From Citrobacter koseri (GTDB lineage Bacteria; Pseudomonadota; Gammaproteobacteria; Enterobacterales; Enterobacteriaceae): DNA of 64,000 bases. Below the pieces are notes generated by a model. The model saw nothing but the letters and a program-made list of their open reading frames with translations. It was not told the origin of the DNA and ran no database searches. The stretch covers positions 186,001-250,000 of the forward strand of contig UAVY01000001.1 of assembly GCA_900446925.1 (NCBI GenBank), in the 5' to 3' direction. This document shows, one piece after another, positions 11,334 through 20,690 of the stretch; position 1 is the first letter of the stretch, and each line of letters opens with the position of its first letter. The position numbers and the translations under genes are program-made.

Positions 11334-11347
11334 TTGACCTGCGTCAA
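11334..11347. promoter_or_regulatory. FNR-like palindrome in the fsaA-pflE divergent region
   Basis: TTGACCTGCGTCAA is a perfect palindrome of the form TTGAC-N4-GTCAA, one base per half-site from the FNR consensus TTGAT-N4-ATCAA. It lies 56 bp before the pflE start. An oxygen-responsive site would suit a glycyl-radical enzyme. Binding is inferred only. Confidence 0.45.
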
Positions 11348-11350
11348 CAT

Positions 11351-11368
11351 AACTTTCATTCGAAAGTT
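11351..11368. promoter_or_regulatory. Palindrome containing the shared 12-mer (pflE copy)
   Basis: AACTTTCATTCGAAAGTT has arms AACTTTC and GAAAGTT around ATTC. Its reverse complement contains TTTCGAATGAAA, the exact 12-mer found before ybiV and ybiU. It is 36 bp upstream of pflE and 83 bp upstream of fsaA, so it may act as an operator for both. Confidence 0.5.
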
Positions 11369-11403
11369 ATTTAATCTTTATACGAAAGAAAGAGAGGCCG
11401 TTT

Positions 11404-12303
11404 ATGATTTTCAATATTCAGCGCTATTCTACCCATGATGGCCCCGGCATTCGCACCGTTGTCTTCCTGAAAGGCTGCTCGCTGGGCTGCCGCTGGTGCC
11501 AGAACCCGGAAAGCCGCGCACGCGCCAGAGATCTCTTATACGATGCGCGCCTGTGCCTTGACGGGTGCACGCTGTGCGCGCAAGCCGCGCCAGAGGTGAT
11601 CGAACGCGCGCTGAACGGCCTGCTTATTCATCGCGAAAAACTGACCGATGCGCATATGGATGCCCTCACCCACTGCTGCCCTACTCAGGCGTTAACCGTC
11701 TGCGGCGAAACAAAGCGCGTGGAAGAGATCATGGACACCGTACTGCGCGACAAGCCGTTTTACGATCGCAGCGGCGGCGGTATAACGCTCTCCGGCGGCG
11801 AGCCCTTTATGCAGCCGGAACTGGCCGCCGCGTTGTTCAAAGCCAGCCATGATGCGGGTATCCATACCGCGGTCGAAACCTGTCTGCACGTACCGTGGAA
11901 ATATATCGAACCGTCCCTGCCGAATGTCGATCTGTTCCTCGCCGATTTAAAACACGTTGCCGAGGCGCCGTTTAAGCAGTGGACCGATGGCAGCGCTTCT
12001 CGCGTACTGGAAAACCTGAAAAAGCTCGCTGCCGCCGGTAAAAAAATGATCATCCGCGTGCCGCTCATTCAGGGTTTTAACGCCGATGAAGAGGCGATCA
12101 AAGCCATTACCGATTTTGCCGCCGACGAACTGCACGTCGGTGAGATCCATTTTCTGCCCTATCACACGCTGGGCATCAATAAATACCACTTACTCAGTCA
12201 GCCCTACTATGCCCCGGACAAACCACTTGATGCGCCCGCGTTGCTTGATTTTGCGCAGCAGTACGCCAGCAGCAAAGGTTTAACCGCGACTTTACGAGGA
12301 TAA
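11404..12303 (+). CDS. pflE: Glycyl-radical enzyme activating protein PflE (YbiY)
   Basis: Radical-SAM activase expected to install the glycyl radical on PflF, encoded just downstream. The motif CSLGCRWC (CxxxCxxC) near residue 31 binds the SAM cluster. A ferredoxin-like insert with CLDGCTLC and HCCPTQAL is typical of glycyl-radical activases with extra 4Fe-4S clusters. SGGEP near residue 123 is the SAM-binding GGE motif. It is 299 residues from ATG 11404 (after GAGAGGCC); E. coli YbiY is annotated about nine residues longer, and no in-frame upstream start is evident here. It is 4 bases before pflF, clearly one operon. Confidence 0.92.
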   Translation: MIFNIQRYSTHDGPGIRTVVFLKGCSLGCRWCQNPESRARARDLLYDARLCLDGCTLCAQAAPEVIERALNGLLIHREKLTDAHMDALTHCCPTQALTVCGETKRVEEIMDTVLRDKPFYDRSGGGITLSGGEPFMQPELAAALFKASHDAGIHTAVETCLHVPWKYIEPSLPNVDLFLADLKHVAEAPFKQWTDGSASRVLENLKKLAAAGKKMIIRVPLIQGFNADEEAIKAITDFAADELHVGEIHFLPYHTLGINKYHLLSQPYYAPDKPLDAPALLDFAQQYASSKGLTATLRG

Positions 12304-12307
12304 TCCC

Positions 12308-14745
12308 ATGACCACACTGAAACTGGATACGCTCAGCGACCGCATCAAAGCGCATAAAACCGCGCTGGTGCACATTGTGAAGCCGCCCGTATGTACGGAG
12401 CGCGCACAGCACTACACCGAGATGTATCAGCAACATCTGGATAAGCCGATTCCGGTTCGTCGCGCGCTGGCGCTGGCGCACCATCTGGCGGAACGCACTA
12501 TCTGGATCAAACATGACGAACTGATTATCGGCAACCAGGCAAGCGAAGTGCGCGCCGCGCCGATCTTCCCGGAATACACCGTCTCGTGGATTGAAAAAGA
12601 GATTGACGATCTGGCCGATCGCCCTGGCGCCGGTTTTGCGGTCAGCGAAGAGAACAAACGCGTTTTACACGCCGTGTGCCCGTGGTGGCGTGGTCAGACG
12701 GTACAGGACCGCTGCTACGGCATGTTTACCGATGAGCAAAAAGGTCTGCTGGAAACCGGCATCATTAAAGCCGAGGGCAACATGACCTCCGGCGACGCGC
12801 ATCTGGCGGTAAACTTCCCGCTGCTGCTGGAAAAAGGTCTTGATGGTCTGCGTGACAAGGTGGCGGAACGCCGTTCGCGCATTAACCTGACCGTACTGGA
12901 AGACCTGCACGGCGAGCAGTTCCTGAAAGCGATTGATATCGTGCTGGAGGCGGTCAGCCTGCACATCAAACGTTTTGCCGACCTGGCGCGTCAGATGGCG
13001 GCGACAGAAAGCCGTGAAAGTCGCCGTGACGAACTGCTGGCGATGGCGGAGAACTGCGATCTCATCGCCCATCAGCCGCCGCAGACGTTCTGGCAGGCGC
13101 TGCAACTGTGCTATTTCATCCAGTTAATTTTGCAAATCGAGTCTAACGGCCACTCCGTCTCGTTTGGACGTATGGATCAGTATCTCTGGCCGTATTACCG
13201 TCGTGATGTGGAGCAAAACCAGACGCTGGATCGCGAACACGCGATTGAACTGCTGCACAGCTGCTGGCTGAAGCTGCTGGAAGTGAACAAGATCCGCTCC
13301 GGCTCTCACTCCAAAGCCTCTGCGGGCAGCCCGCTGTATCAGAACGTCACCATTGGCGGTCAGAGTCTGGTCAACGGTCAGCCGGTGGATGCGGTCAATC
13401 CGCTCTCTTACGCTATTCTGGAGTCCTGCGGCCGCCTGCGTTTCCACCCAGCCGAACCTCAGCGTGCGCTATCACGCCGGAATGAGCAACGACTTCCTCG
13501 ATGCCTGCGTGCAGGTTATTCGCTGCGGCTTTGGGATGCCCGCGTTCAATAACGACGAAATCGTTATCCCGGAATTTATTAAAACTCGGTATCGGACCCA
13601 CAAGACGCTTACGACTACGCGGCCATCGGCTGTATCGAAACCGCCGTGGGTGGCAAATGGGGCTACCGCTGCACCGGCATGAGCTTCATTAACTTTGCCC
13701 GCGTGATGCTGGCAGCGCTGGAAGGCGGTCGCGACGCCACCAGCGGTAAGGTCTTCCTGCCGCAGGAAAAGGCGCTCTCCGCCGGTAACTTCACCAGCTT
13801 CGATGAAGTGGATGGACGCCTGGGATACGCAGATTCGCTACTACACGCGCAAATCGATCGAAATCGAGTACGTGGTCGACACCATGCTGGAAGAGAACGT
13901 CCATGACATTCTCTGCTCGGCGCTGGTGGATGATTGCATCGAACGCGCGAAGAGCATCAAACAAGGCGGCGCGAAATATGACTGGGTTTCCGGTTTGCAG
14001 GTCGGTATCGCTAACCTCGGCAACAGCCTGGCGGCGGTGAAAAAACTGGTCTTTGAACAGGGGGCTATCGGCCAACAGCAACTTGCCGCCGCAACTGGCC
14101 GATGACTTTGAAGGCCTCACTCATGAACAGTTACGCCAGCGGCTGATCAACGGCGCGCCAAAATACGGTAACGACGATGACACCGTCGATACCCTGCTGG
14201 CCCGCGCTTATCAGACCTATATCGACGAGCTGAAGCAGTATCACAACCCGCGTTACGGTCGCGGCCCGACGGGCGGCAACTATTACGCCGGAACCTCGTC
14301 CATCTCTGCAAACGTACCGTTTGGCGCGGCAACGATGGCGACGCCGGATGGCCGTAAAGCGCATACCCCGCTGGCGGAAGGGGCAAGCCCGGCTTCCGGT
14401 ACTGACCATCTCGGTCCAACGGCGGTTATTGGCTCCGTCGGCAAACTGCCTACCGGCTCAATTCTCGGCGGCGTGTTGCTCAACCAGAAGCTGAACCCGG
14501 CGACGCTGGAGAACGAATCCGACAAGCAGAAGCTGATGATACTGCTGCGCACTTTCTTCGAAGTGCATAAAGGCTGGCATATTCAGTACAACATCGTGTC
14601 GCGCGAAACGCTGCTGGACGCGAAGAAGCACCCGGATCAGTATCGCGATCTGGTGGTCAGGGTGGCCGGTTATTCCGCCTTCTTTACCGCACTGTCGCCG
14701 GATGCGCAGGACGATATCATCGCCCGTACTGAACATACACTTTAA
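12308..14745 (+). CDS. pflF: Pyruvate formate-lyase-like glycyl-radical enzyme PflF (YbiW), five frameshifts
   Basis: Large cytoplasmic glycyl-radical enzyme of the PFL/glycerol dehydratase superfamily; the substrate is not established. The active-site region reads DYAAIGCIETAVGGKWGY once corrected, with the cysteine in GCIE. The glycyl-radical loop is near the C-terminus, at RVAGYSAFFTALSPDAQDDI (G in VAGYS). Single extra bases occur at about 13441, 13585, 13601, 13809 and 14094. Removing exactly these five gives 810 residues, the E. coli length, so they look like sequence errors and not gene decay. It is transcribed with its activase pflE, and a hairpin terminator follows. Confidence 0.92.
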
Positions 14746-14757
14746 TTTGTAGACACA

Positions 14758-14788
14758 AATCCCCGGCATACATTGCTGGGGATTTTTT
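14758..14788 (+). terminator. Rho-independent terminator after pflF
   Basis: Stem ATCCCCGGCA / TGCTGGGGAT around TACAT, followed by TTTTTTG, 13 bases after the pflF stop. Confidence 0.85.
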
Positions 14789-14970
14789 GCATATGACTAC
14801 GCTGATAATAAGATACTTCTTTCCGTACCCACTATAATTTAACATGTTAGTTATTCCTTTTACGTTTAAATAATGGCCACTTTTTCCGTTTAATTTGATT
14901 AATAACAGGTTAACACCTCAGTTTTATCATTAGGCTTATTCCTGATTAAACACCCCACTCAGGAAAGCAA

Positions 14971-16960
14971 ATGAGTAACATTATTTATTTAACGCTGGAG
15001 GGTGATATTCAGGGAAAGATTTCTGCAGGTTGTGGTTCACTGGCCTCTGTTGGTAACCGCTATCAGTTGGGACACGAAAATGAAATCTTTGTTTTCAGCC
15101 TGACGCAGGCAGTGGACGGCGTTAACGGACGTATCCATCACCACGTTCTGCAATTTTGCAAACTCCTGGATAAAAGCTCTCCATTACTCAATAACGCCAT
15201 TAATAATAATGAACGTCTAAAACTGACGTTTGATATTTACCGTACTAATAAACACGGACACATGGAAAAGTTTTATCTTATCGAACTTCGCGGTGCAACA
15301 ATACGATCTGTTAATCAGTTAGCTAAAATGAACGATATGCACTATGAATATATATCGGTGGATTACGATTATATTCTGAGTCGTCATCTCATCGCCGGTA
15401 CCGAATTCGATTACCTGCTGACGCCGGATAATTATGGTCGTCTTTTCCCGGTGATGCAGAAGGTCACGCTTCTCAAAGAGCCGCCGGAGCGTAAGGTAAC
15501 GCTGGTGCTGGGGGTATTCTTTGATGGCACGGGTAATAACGCGGTGAATACCCGGAACATGCTTGAGGCGCTAACGGCGCAGCACTTTGATATCAACAGC
15601 CCGGATGCGGCAACCATTCTCTCCAAGAATGCATCGGAGAAGATGGGGATTAGCGGGATTGGGGCGGGTAGTTATCTGGGGTATTATACGAACATTCATT
15701 GGTTGAATGAGTTATATAAACAAACCTTTCCACCTGACGGCAACTATATGCAAGGTGCTGTCTATGTTGAGGGCATTGGCACACGCGCTGGCGAGCCTGA
15801 TAACCCGATAGGCCTGGGGCTGGGCACCGCAGAAACCGGGATTATCGCCAAAAACTGACGATGCGGTGGCGCAACTTGAAGCCGGAATAAAGAAAACACG
15901 ATCTCGTTTAAACGGTAAGTATGTTGTCGATACCCTGCTGTTTGATATCTTCGGTTTCAGTCCGCGGTGCAGCCGCTGCCCGCCACTTTGCCAACCGCGT
16001 CCAGTCAGCAGATCCCGCTATTGCCAATGCAATTTCGGCAGGCATGGGCAAAGTGAGCTATAGCGGTGCATCATCGGGCAAAACCCGCTTTCTCGGCATT
16101 ATGGACACCGTGGCGGCAGTGGGTACGGTGGCTAACGGCCTTAACCCGCACAACGCAGATACCGGAAACGTCAACATCCGCCTGCGCCCCGGCGTGGCGC
16201 AAAAGGTGTTTCACATTATCGCCCAACACGAGTGCCCGCTATAACTTCGCCCTCAACAGCGTTGCCCCCGGTCTGGCCGGAGCTGTCGCTTCCCGGCGCC
16301 CATTCCGATATCGGCGGCGGGTATCTGCCGCAGCTGTGGGAAGACCTCTTTCTCACCCGCCCGCTGGTGGAAACCCTGCCTCATAATCAACCAAGCGCGC
16401 AATCTCACGTTTACCGGCAGACGATGGCGCAGCTGCGCGTGCTGGAGCATTCGCCGGCCATCATGCCCGTCATTCGTACCAACGCTATTACCCCGGAAGT
16501 ATGGGAGGACGATTTAGCGCCAGCGGACGCTACAGCCAGCCGCAAAAACGCACCTTTGCCGCGCTGACGTTGCGCCATCGCACGGTCAGCTATGACTGGT
16601 CGAAGGTTGCGCTACGGGTAATGGTCGATGCCGCAGTCGAAGCTGGGGCGTTGTTTGCTGACGTAGACAAAACCAGAGGACATGCGCTGCCTGATGAACT
16701 GAAACCGTTATGCGAACATGCCCGTGAGATGGGAAAAGCAGCTCGCCGGCATGCAGCCGTCAACGGTTTTTCGCCCTGAAGACGTGGATTTGATTGCCCA
16801 AAACTATATCCACTGCTCGGCCCACTGGAACGCCGTAGATCTCAGACAGAACGGGGAATTACAGGGTGGCGCTTCAGCCTGCGAAACCATCAGCTTTGTG
16901 AACCGGCCGGACGAGGACTGGCTAAGAACGATTTACAACATGGACGGAAAAAAACGATGA
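14971..16960 (+). CDS. Evolved Hcp: T6SS tube protein fused to Tle1-type phospholipase (DUF2235), about six frameshifts
   Basis: Residues 1 to about 165 form a type VI secretion Hcp domain: MSNIIYLTLEGDIQGKISAG, then GNRYQLGHENEIFVF, and a late HLIAGTEFDYLL. From about residue 175 a DUF2235 / Tle1-like lipase begins with VFFDGTGNN. The catalytic elements can be read after correction: GFSRG (GxSxG nucleophile elbow), then PGAHSDIGGGY (catalytic aspartate); a histidine in HCSAHWNAVD is a candidate third residue. Extra bases lie near 15861, 15963, 16233, 16269 and 16738, and one base seems missing near 16514. Corrected length is about 661 residues. Such proteins are loaded as part of the Hcp tube and attack phospholipids of the target cell. 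No other T6SS gene is in the window. Base composition of the first half is more AT-rich than the neighbours, suggesting acquisition. The stop overlaps the next gene (ATGA). Confidence 0.85.
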
Positions 16961-17637
16961 AAAGGCATTACGTACTGACACTTACACTATTACTGTCAAT
17001 CACTGGCTGCAGCCCACAGAAACCTCACCCTTTGCAGTCAAAACAGGCCGCCAGTGGTGACTGGACGCTGCCTTATGGCGAGTGGAGTTTTTCCTTTATC
17101 ACGCCCTATGAGCTACCAGCGGAAACGCTTCATGCCCGGGTGATAGACACGGATGGTTATCTGTATACCTTTAATACGCTTGACCCGACGTCCCGCGACT
17201 CAGAATCCGTGGACAAATGGACTGATGTGGCCTTTGGCGGTAGCGTCGTTTTCAACAAAGTCAAAAAACCGCCTCAGTACATTGTCTTCTGCTGGGAATC
17301 CTATATCGACAAACAAACTTACGAGACCAGCGCCGTGTTCGGACCGGAAACCTGGCTACGGATGAAAACCCCTGCCGATCATACCTGGGACGGGGATGCC
17401 GTCTGGTACGACAATATAACTTTCGGCCTGTCCCCTGGTGGCAAAGTCAACGTCTGGTTCCCCGATGTCGCCGGGCGTCCCAGCCTTCCCGTAAAACCGC
17501 TGAAAATGTGGACCCTCGCAGGCAACGAGATGACGCTCTGCAAAGACTACGTCGTTCCCGGCGGCACGTTTAATTTCATTCAGTCGACGCAGGATTTCAT
17601 TAAAGGCAAAACCTACCCGTACGGCGACTGGGAATAA
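16957..17637 (+). CDS. DUF2931-like lipoprotein, probable immunity protein (copy 1)
   Basis: A 226-residue protein with a lipoprotein signal peptide: hydrophobic core YVLTLTLLLSITG with lipobox ITGC (Cys18). The mature part is rich in aromatic residues, with [31 protein letters not shown] and [11 protein letters not shown]; this resembles DUF2931 lipoproteins, which accompany Tle-type T6SS effectors. It starts inside the stop of the Hcp-lipase gene (ATGA overlap), the usual coupling for effector and immunity. The inferred role is to sit in the periplasm, anchored to a membrane, and block the phospholipase. No measured activity is implied. The gene reads without frameshift. Confidence 0.75.
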   Translation: MKRHYVLTLTLLLSITGCSPQKPHPLQSKQAASGDWTLPYGEWSFSFITPYELPAETLHARVIDTDGYLYTFNTLDPTSRDSESVDKWTDVAFGGSVVFNKVKKPPQYIVFCWESYIDKQTYETSAVFGPETWLRMKTPADHTWDGDAVWYDNITFGLSPGGKVNVWFPDVAGRPSLPVKPLKMWTLAGNEMTLCKDYVVPGGTFNFIQSTQDFIKGKTYPYGDWE

Positions 17638-17642
17638 CGCGG

Positions 17643-18324
17643 ATGAATATAAACAAACTGCTTTTAATCCCACTGCTGATAATCGCCTCTGGCTGCAGCC
17701 CGCAGAAACCTGAACCTTTGCAGTCAAAACAGGCCGCCAGCGGCGACTGGACGCTGCCTTATGGCGAGTGGAGTTTTTCTTTTGTCACCCCTTCTGAACT
17801 ACCCGCAGAAGTCCTTCATGCCCGGGTTATTGATACGGATGGTTATCTGTATACCTTCAATACACTTGACCAAACTGCTCAGGCTCCGGATTCCATCGAT
17901 AAATGGGCCCCGACTGTCTATGGCCCCCAGCGTCATTTTCAACAAAGTCAAAAAACCGCCTCAGTATATTGTCTTCTGCTGGGAATCCTATATCGACAAA
18001 CAAACTTACGAGACCAGCGCCGTGTTCGGACCAGAAACCTGGCTACGGATGAAAACCCCTGCCGATCATACCTGGGACGGGGATGCCGTCTGGTACGATA
18101 ATCTTCTCTTCGGCCTGTCCCCTGGTGGCAAAGTCGACGTCTGGTTCCCCGATGTCGCCGGGCGTCCCAGCCTTCCCGTAAAACCGCTGAAAATGTGGAC
18201 CCTCGCAGGCAACGAGATGACGCTCTGCAAAGACTACGTCGTTCCCGGCGGCACGTTTAATTTCATTCAGTCAACGCAGGATTTCATTAAAGGCAAAACC
18301 TACCCGTATGGAAACTGGGATTAA
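17643..18324 (+). CDS. DUF2931-like lipoprotein, tandem duplicate (copy 2, one frameshift)
   Basis: Second copy, five bases after copy 1. Lipobox ASGC follows [15 protein letters not shown]. One extra C in a C-run near 17930 breaks the frame; corrected length is 226 residues, identical to copy 1. The last roughly 380 bases differ from copy 1 at only about a dozen positions. The region coding residues 60-95 differs much more ([19 protein letters not shown] here against DPTSRDSESVDKWTDVAFG in copy 1), and the signal peptides are unrelated in detail. This is a tandem duplication with either recent gene conversion of the 3' half or selection for change in one segment. The same immunity role is inferred. 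Confidence 0.72.
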
Positions 18325-18380
18325 CAATATCCTTACCCGACAGGCAACTACAAATACGGCGACTTCAGTTGCCGTTTCAC

Positions 18381-18392
18381 TTTCGAATGAAA
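18381..18392. promoter_or_regulatory. Shared 12-mer TTTCGAATGAAA (ybiV copy)
   Basis: Exact copy of the 12-mer, 69 bp before the ybiV start, in the flank ACTTTCGAATGAAATT. Candidate operator shared with pflE and ybiU. Confidence 0.5.
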
Positions 18393-18460
18393 TTAAAATT
18401 TGTGCTCCCCGTCACCTTGTTATTAGAATGTTTCAAAACGCAGTGACCCAGGAGCAATGT

Positions 18461-19277
18461 ATGACCGTTAAAGTTATCGTCACTGATATGGACGGAACTT
18501 TTCTCGACGACGCCAAAAAGTACGATCACGCACGATTTATGGCGCAGTATCAGGAACTAAAAAAACGCGGCATCGAATTTGTCGTCGCCAGCGGCAATCA
18601 GTATTACCAACTTATTTCCTTTTTCCCCGAGCTGAAAGACGAAATTTCCTTCGTCGCGGAAAATGGCGCGCTGGTTTATGAGCATGGCAAGCAGCTGTTT
18701 CATGGCGAACTGACCCGGCATGAATCCCGTATTGTGATTGGGCGAGCTGTTAAAAGATAAGCAGCTTAATTTTGTCGCCTGCGGCCTGAAAAGCGCTTAT
18801 GTCAGCGAACATGCGCCGGAATCTTTTGTGGCGCTGATGTCGAAGCACTACCACCGTCTGCAACCCGTGAAGGATTACCAGGACATTGACGATGTTCTGT
18901 TTAAGTTTTCACTGAACCTGCCAGACCAGCAGATCCCCTTCGTGGTTGATGCGCTGCATACGTCGCTGGACGGCATTATGAAACCCGTGACCAGCGGCTT
19001 CGGCTTCATCGACTTAATCATACCGGGATTACACAAAGCGAACGGCATCAGCCGTCTGTTGAAACGCTGGGATCTTTCGCCGCAAAATGTGGTGGCGATT
19101 GGCGACAGCGACAACGATGCGGAAATGCTGAAAATGGCGCGGTATGCTTTCGCGATGGCGAACGCCGCAGACAACATCAAAGCCCTCAGCCGTTATCATA
19201 CCGATGATAACAACCATCAGGGAGCGTTAAACGTGATTCAGGCCGTACTGGATAACGCCCCGCCTTTTAACATCTGA
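18461..19277 (+). CDS. ybiV: HAD-family sugar phosphatase YbiV (one frameshift)
   Basis: Cof-type haloacid-dehalogenase phosphatase (HAD class IIB), cytoplasmic. E. coli YbiV hydrolyses several sugar phosphates, including ribose 5-phosphate and fructose 1-phosphate. Motif I is DMDGTFLDD near residue 9, the motif II region is [11 protein letters not shown], and motif IV is [15 protein letters not shown], preceded by the conserved lysine in [13 protein letters not shown]. One extra G near 18743 interrupts RIVIGELLKDK; corrected length is 271 residues, as in E. coli. Start ATG 18461 follows CAGGAGCAATGT. The normal neighbours in E. coli are ybiU and ybiW; here the Hcp-lipase island is inserted on the ybiW side. 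Confidence 0.93.
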
Positions 19278-19398
19278 TTCCAGATACCGGAGCGCTGCTC
19301 CGGTTTCCTCCTGCTTTTCCATTCTGCGTACCGCATCAAGTTTTTAAACTTGCATTAACTTATTTATAACTTATATTGTCATTTGTAATTAATTTAAG

Positions 19399-19410
19399 TT
19401 TCGAATGAAA
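19399..19410. promoter_or_regulatory. Shared 12-mer TTTCGAATGAAA (ybiU copy)
   Basis: Third exact copy, 18 bp before the ybiU start, in the flank AAGTTTCGAATGAAAGTC. At this position it would overlap the 5' leader or core promoter. Confidence 0.5.
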
Positions 19411-19427
19411 GTCAATGCGAGGTGGTT

Positions 19428-20690
19428 ATGGCTTTAACCTTCACAAGCGATACATTACCGGTCGATCATAAAGCGGCGATCCGGCAGATGAAGCAGGCGT
19501 TGCGGGCGCAGCTCGGTGATGTGCAGGGCGTTTTTGACAGGCTCAGCGAGGTGATTGCCACACGCGTGGCGGAAATCAATACGCTCAAAGCGCAGGGCGA
19601 TGCGGTCTGGCCTGCGCTGTCTTACGCGGATATCCAGTCCGGCGCCATCACGGCAGCGCAGCGTGAACAGATCAAGCGGCGCGGATGCGCGGTCATTAAG
19701 GGCCATTTCCCGCGGGAACAGGCGCTGGCATGGGATCAATCCATGCTGGATTATCTGGATCGCAACCATTTTGATGAGGTGTACAAAGGTCCCGGCGATA
19801 ACTTCTTCGGCACGTTAACCGCCTCCCGCCCTGAAATTTATCCGATTTACTGGTCGCAGGCGCAGATGCAGGCTCGTCAGAGCGAAGAGATGGCGAACGT
19901 TCAGTCTTTCCTTAATCGGCTGTGGACATTTGAAAGCGACGGCAGACAGTGGTTCAACCCGGATATCAGCGTGATCTACCCGGATCGCATCCGCCGCCGC
20001 CCGCCCGGCACCACCTCAAAAGGTCTGGGGGCGCATACCGATTCCGGCGCGCTGGAACGCTGGCTGCTGCCCGCCTATCAACGGGTTTTCGCCAGTATCT
20101 TTAACGGCGAACTGGAGAAGTACGATCCCTGGCATGCCGCCTACCGTACCGAAGTCGAAGAGTATACGGTCGATAACACCACCAAATGCTCGGTTTTCCG
20201 CACCTTCCAGGGGTGGACGGCGCTGTCAGATATGCTGCCGGGCCAGGGCTTGCTGCATGTGGTGCCGATTCCAGAAGCGATGGCGTATATTCTGTTACGC
20301 CCCCTGCTGGATGACGTTCCTGAAGATGAACTGTGCGGCGTTGCGCCAGGCCGGGTGCTGCCGGTTTCGCAACAATGGCATCCGCTGCTGATTGAGGCAT
20401 TGACCAGTATTCCGCAACTGGAGGCCGGGGACTCCGTCTGGTGGCATTGCGATGTGATCCACTCCGTCGCGCCGGTGGAAAATCAGCAAGGCTGGGGGAA
20501 CGTGATGTACATCCCCGCCGCGCCGATGTGTGAGAAAAACCTGGCTTACGCGCACAAGGTCAAAGCCGCGCTGGAAACGGGCGCATCGCCAGGCGATTTC
20601 CCGCGTGAAGATTACGAAACAAACTGGGAAGGCCGTTTTACGCTGAGCGATCTGAACGTTCACGGAAAACGCGCGCTGGGCATGAGCTAA
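19428..20690 (+). CDS. ybiU: DUF1479 family putative dioxygenase YbiU
   Basis: 420 residues, nearly the E. coli length of 421. DUF1479 proteins have a cupin / Fe(II)-2-oxoglutarate-dioxygenase-like fold. Candidate metal ligands are HTDSG (GLGAHTDSGALERW, near residue 205) and the later histidine in WWHCDVIHSVAPV. The substrate is unknown. I choose ATG 19428 after GCGAGGTGGTT; an in-frame GTG at 19422 overlaps the Shine-Dalgarno. The gene is intact and convergent with the lacI-type regulator, whose stop overlaps its own by four bases. Confidence 0.9.
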   Translation: MALTFTSDTLPVDHKAAIRQMKQALRAQLGDVQGVFDRLSEVIATRVAEINTLKAQGDAVWPALSYADIQSGAITAAQREQIKRRGCAVIKGHFPREQALAWDQSMLDYLDRNHFDEVYKGPGDNFFGTLTASRPEIYPIYWSQAQMQARQSEEMANVQSFLNRLWTFESDGRQWFNPDISVIYPDRIRRRPPGTTSKGLGAHTDSGALERWLLPAYQRVFASIFNGELEKYDPWHAAYRTEVEEYTVDNTTKCSVFRTFQGWTALSDMLPGQGLLHVVPIPEAMAYILLRPLLDDVPEDELCGVAPGRVLPVSQQWHPLLIEALTSIPQLEAGDSVWWHCDVIHSVAPVENQQGWGNVMYIPAAPMCEKNLAYAHKVKAALETGASPGDFPREDYETNWEGRFTLSDLNVHGKRALGMS

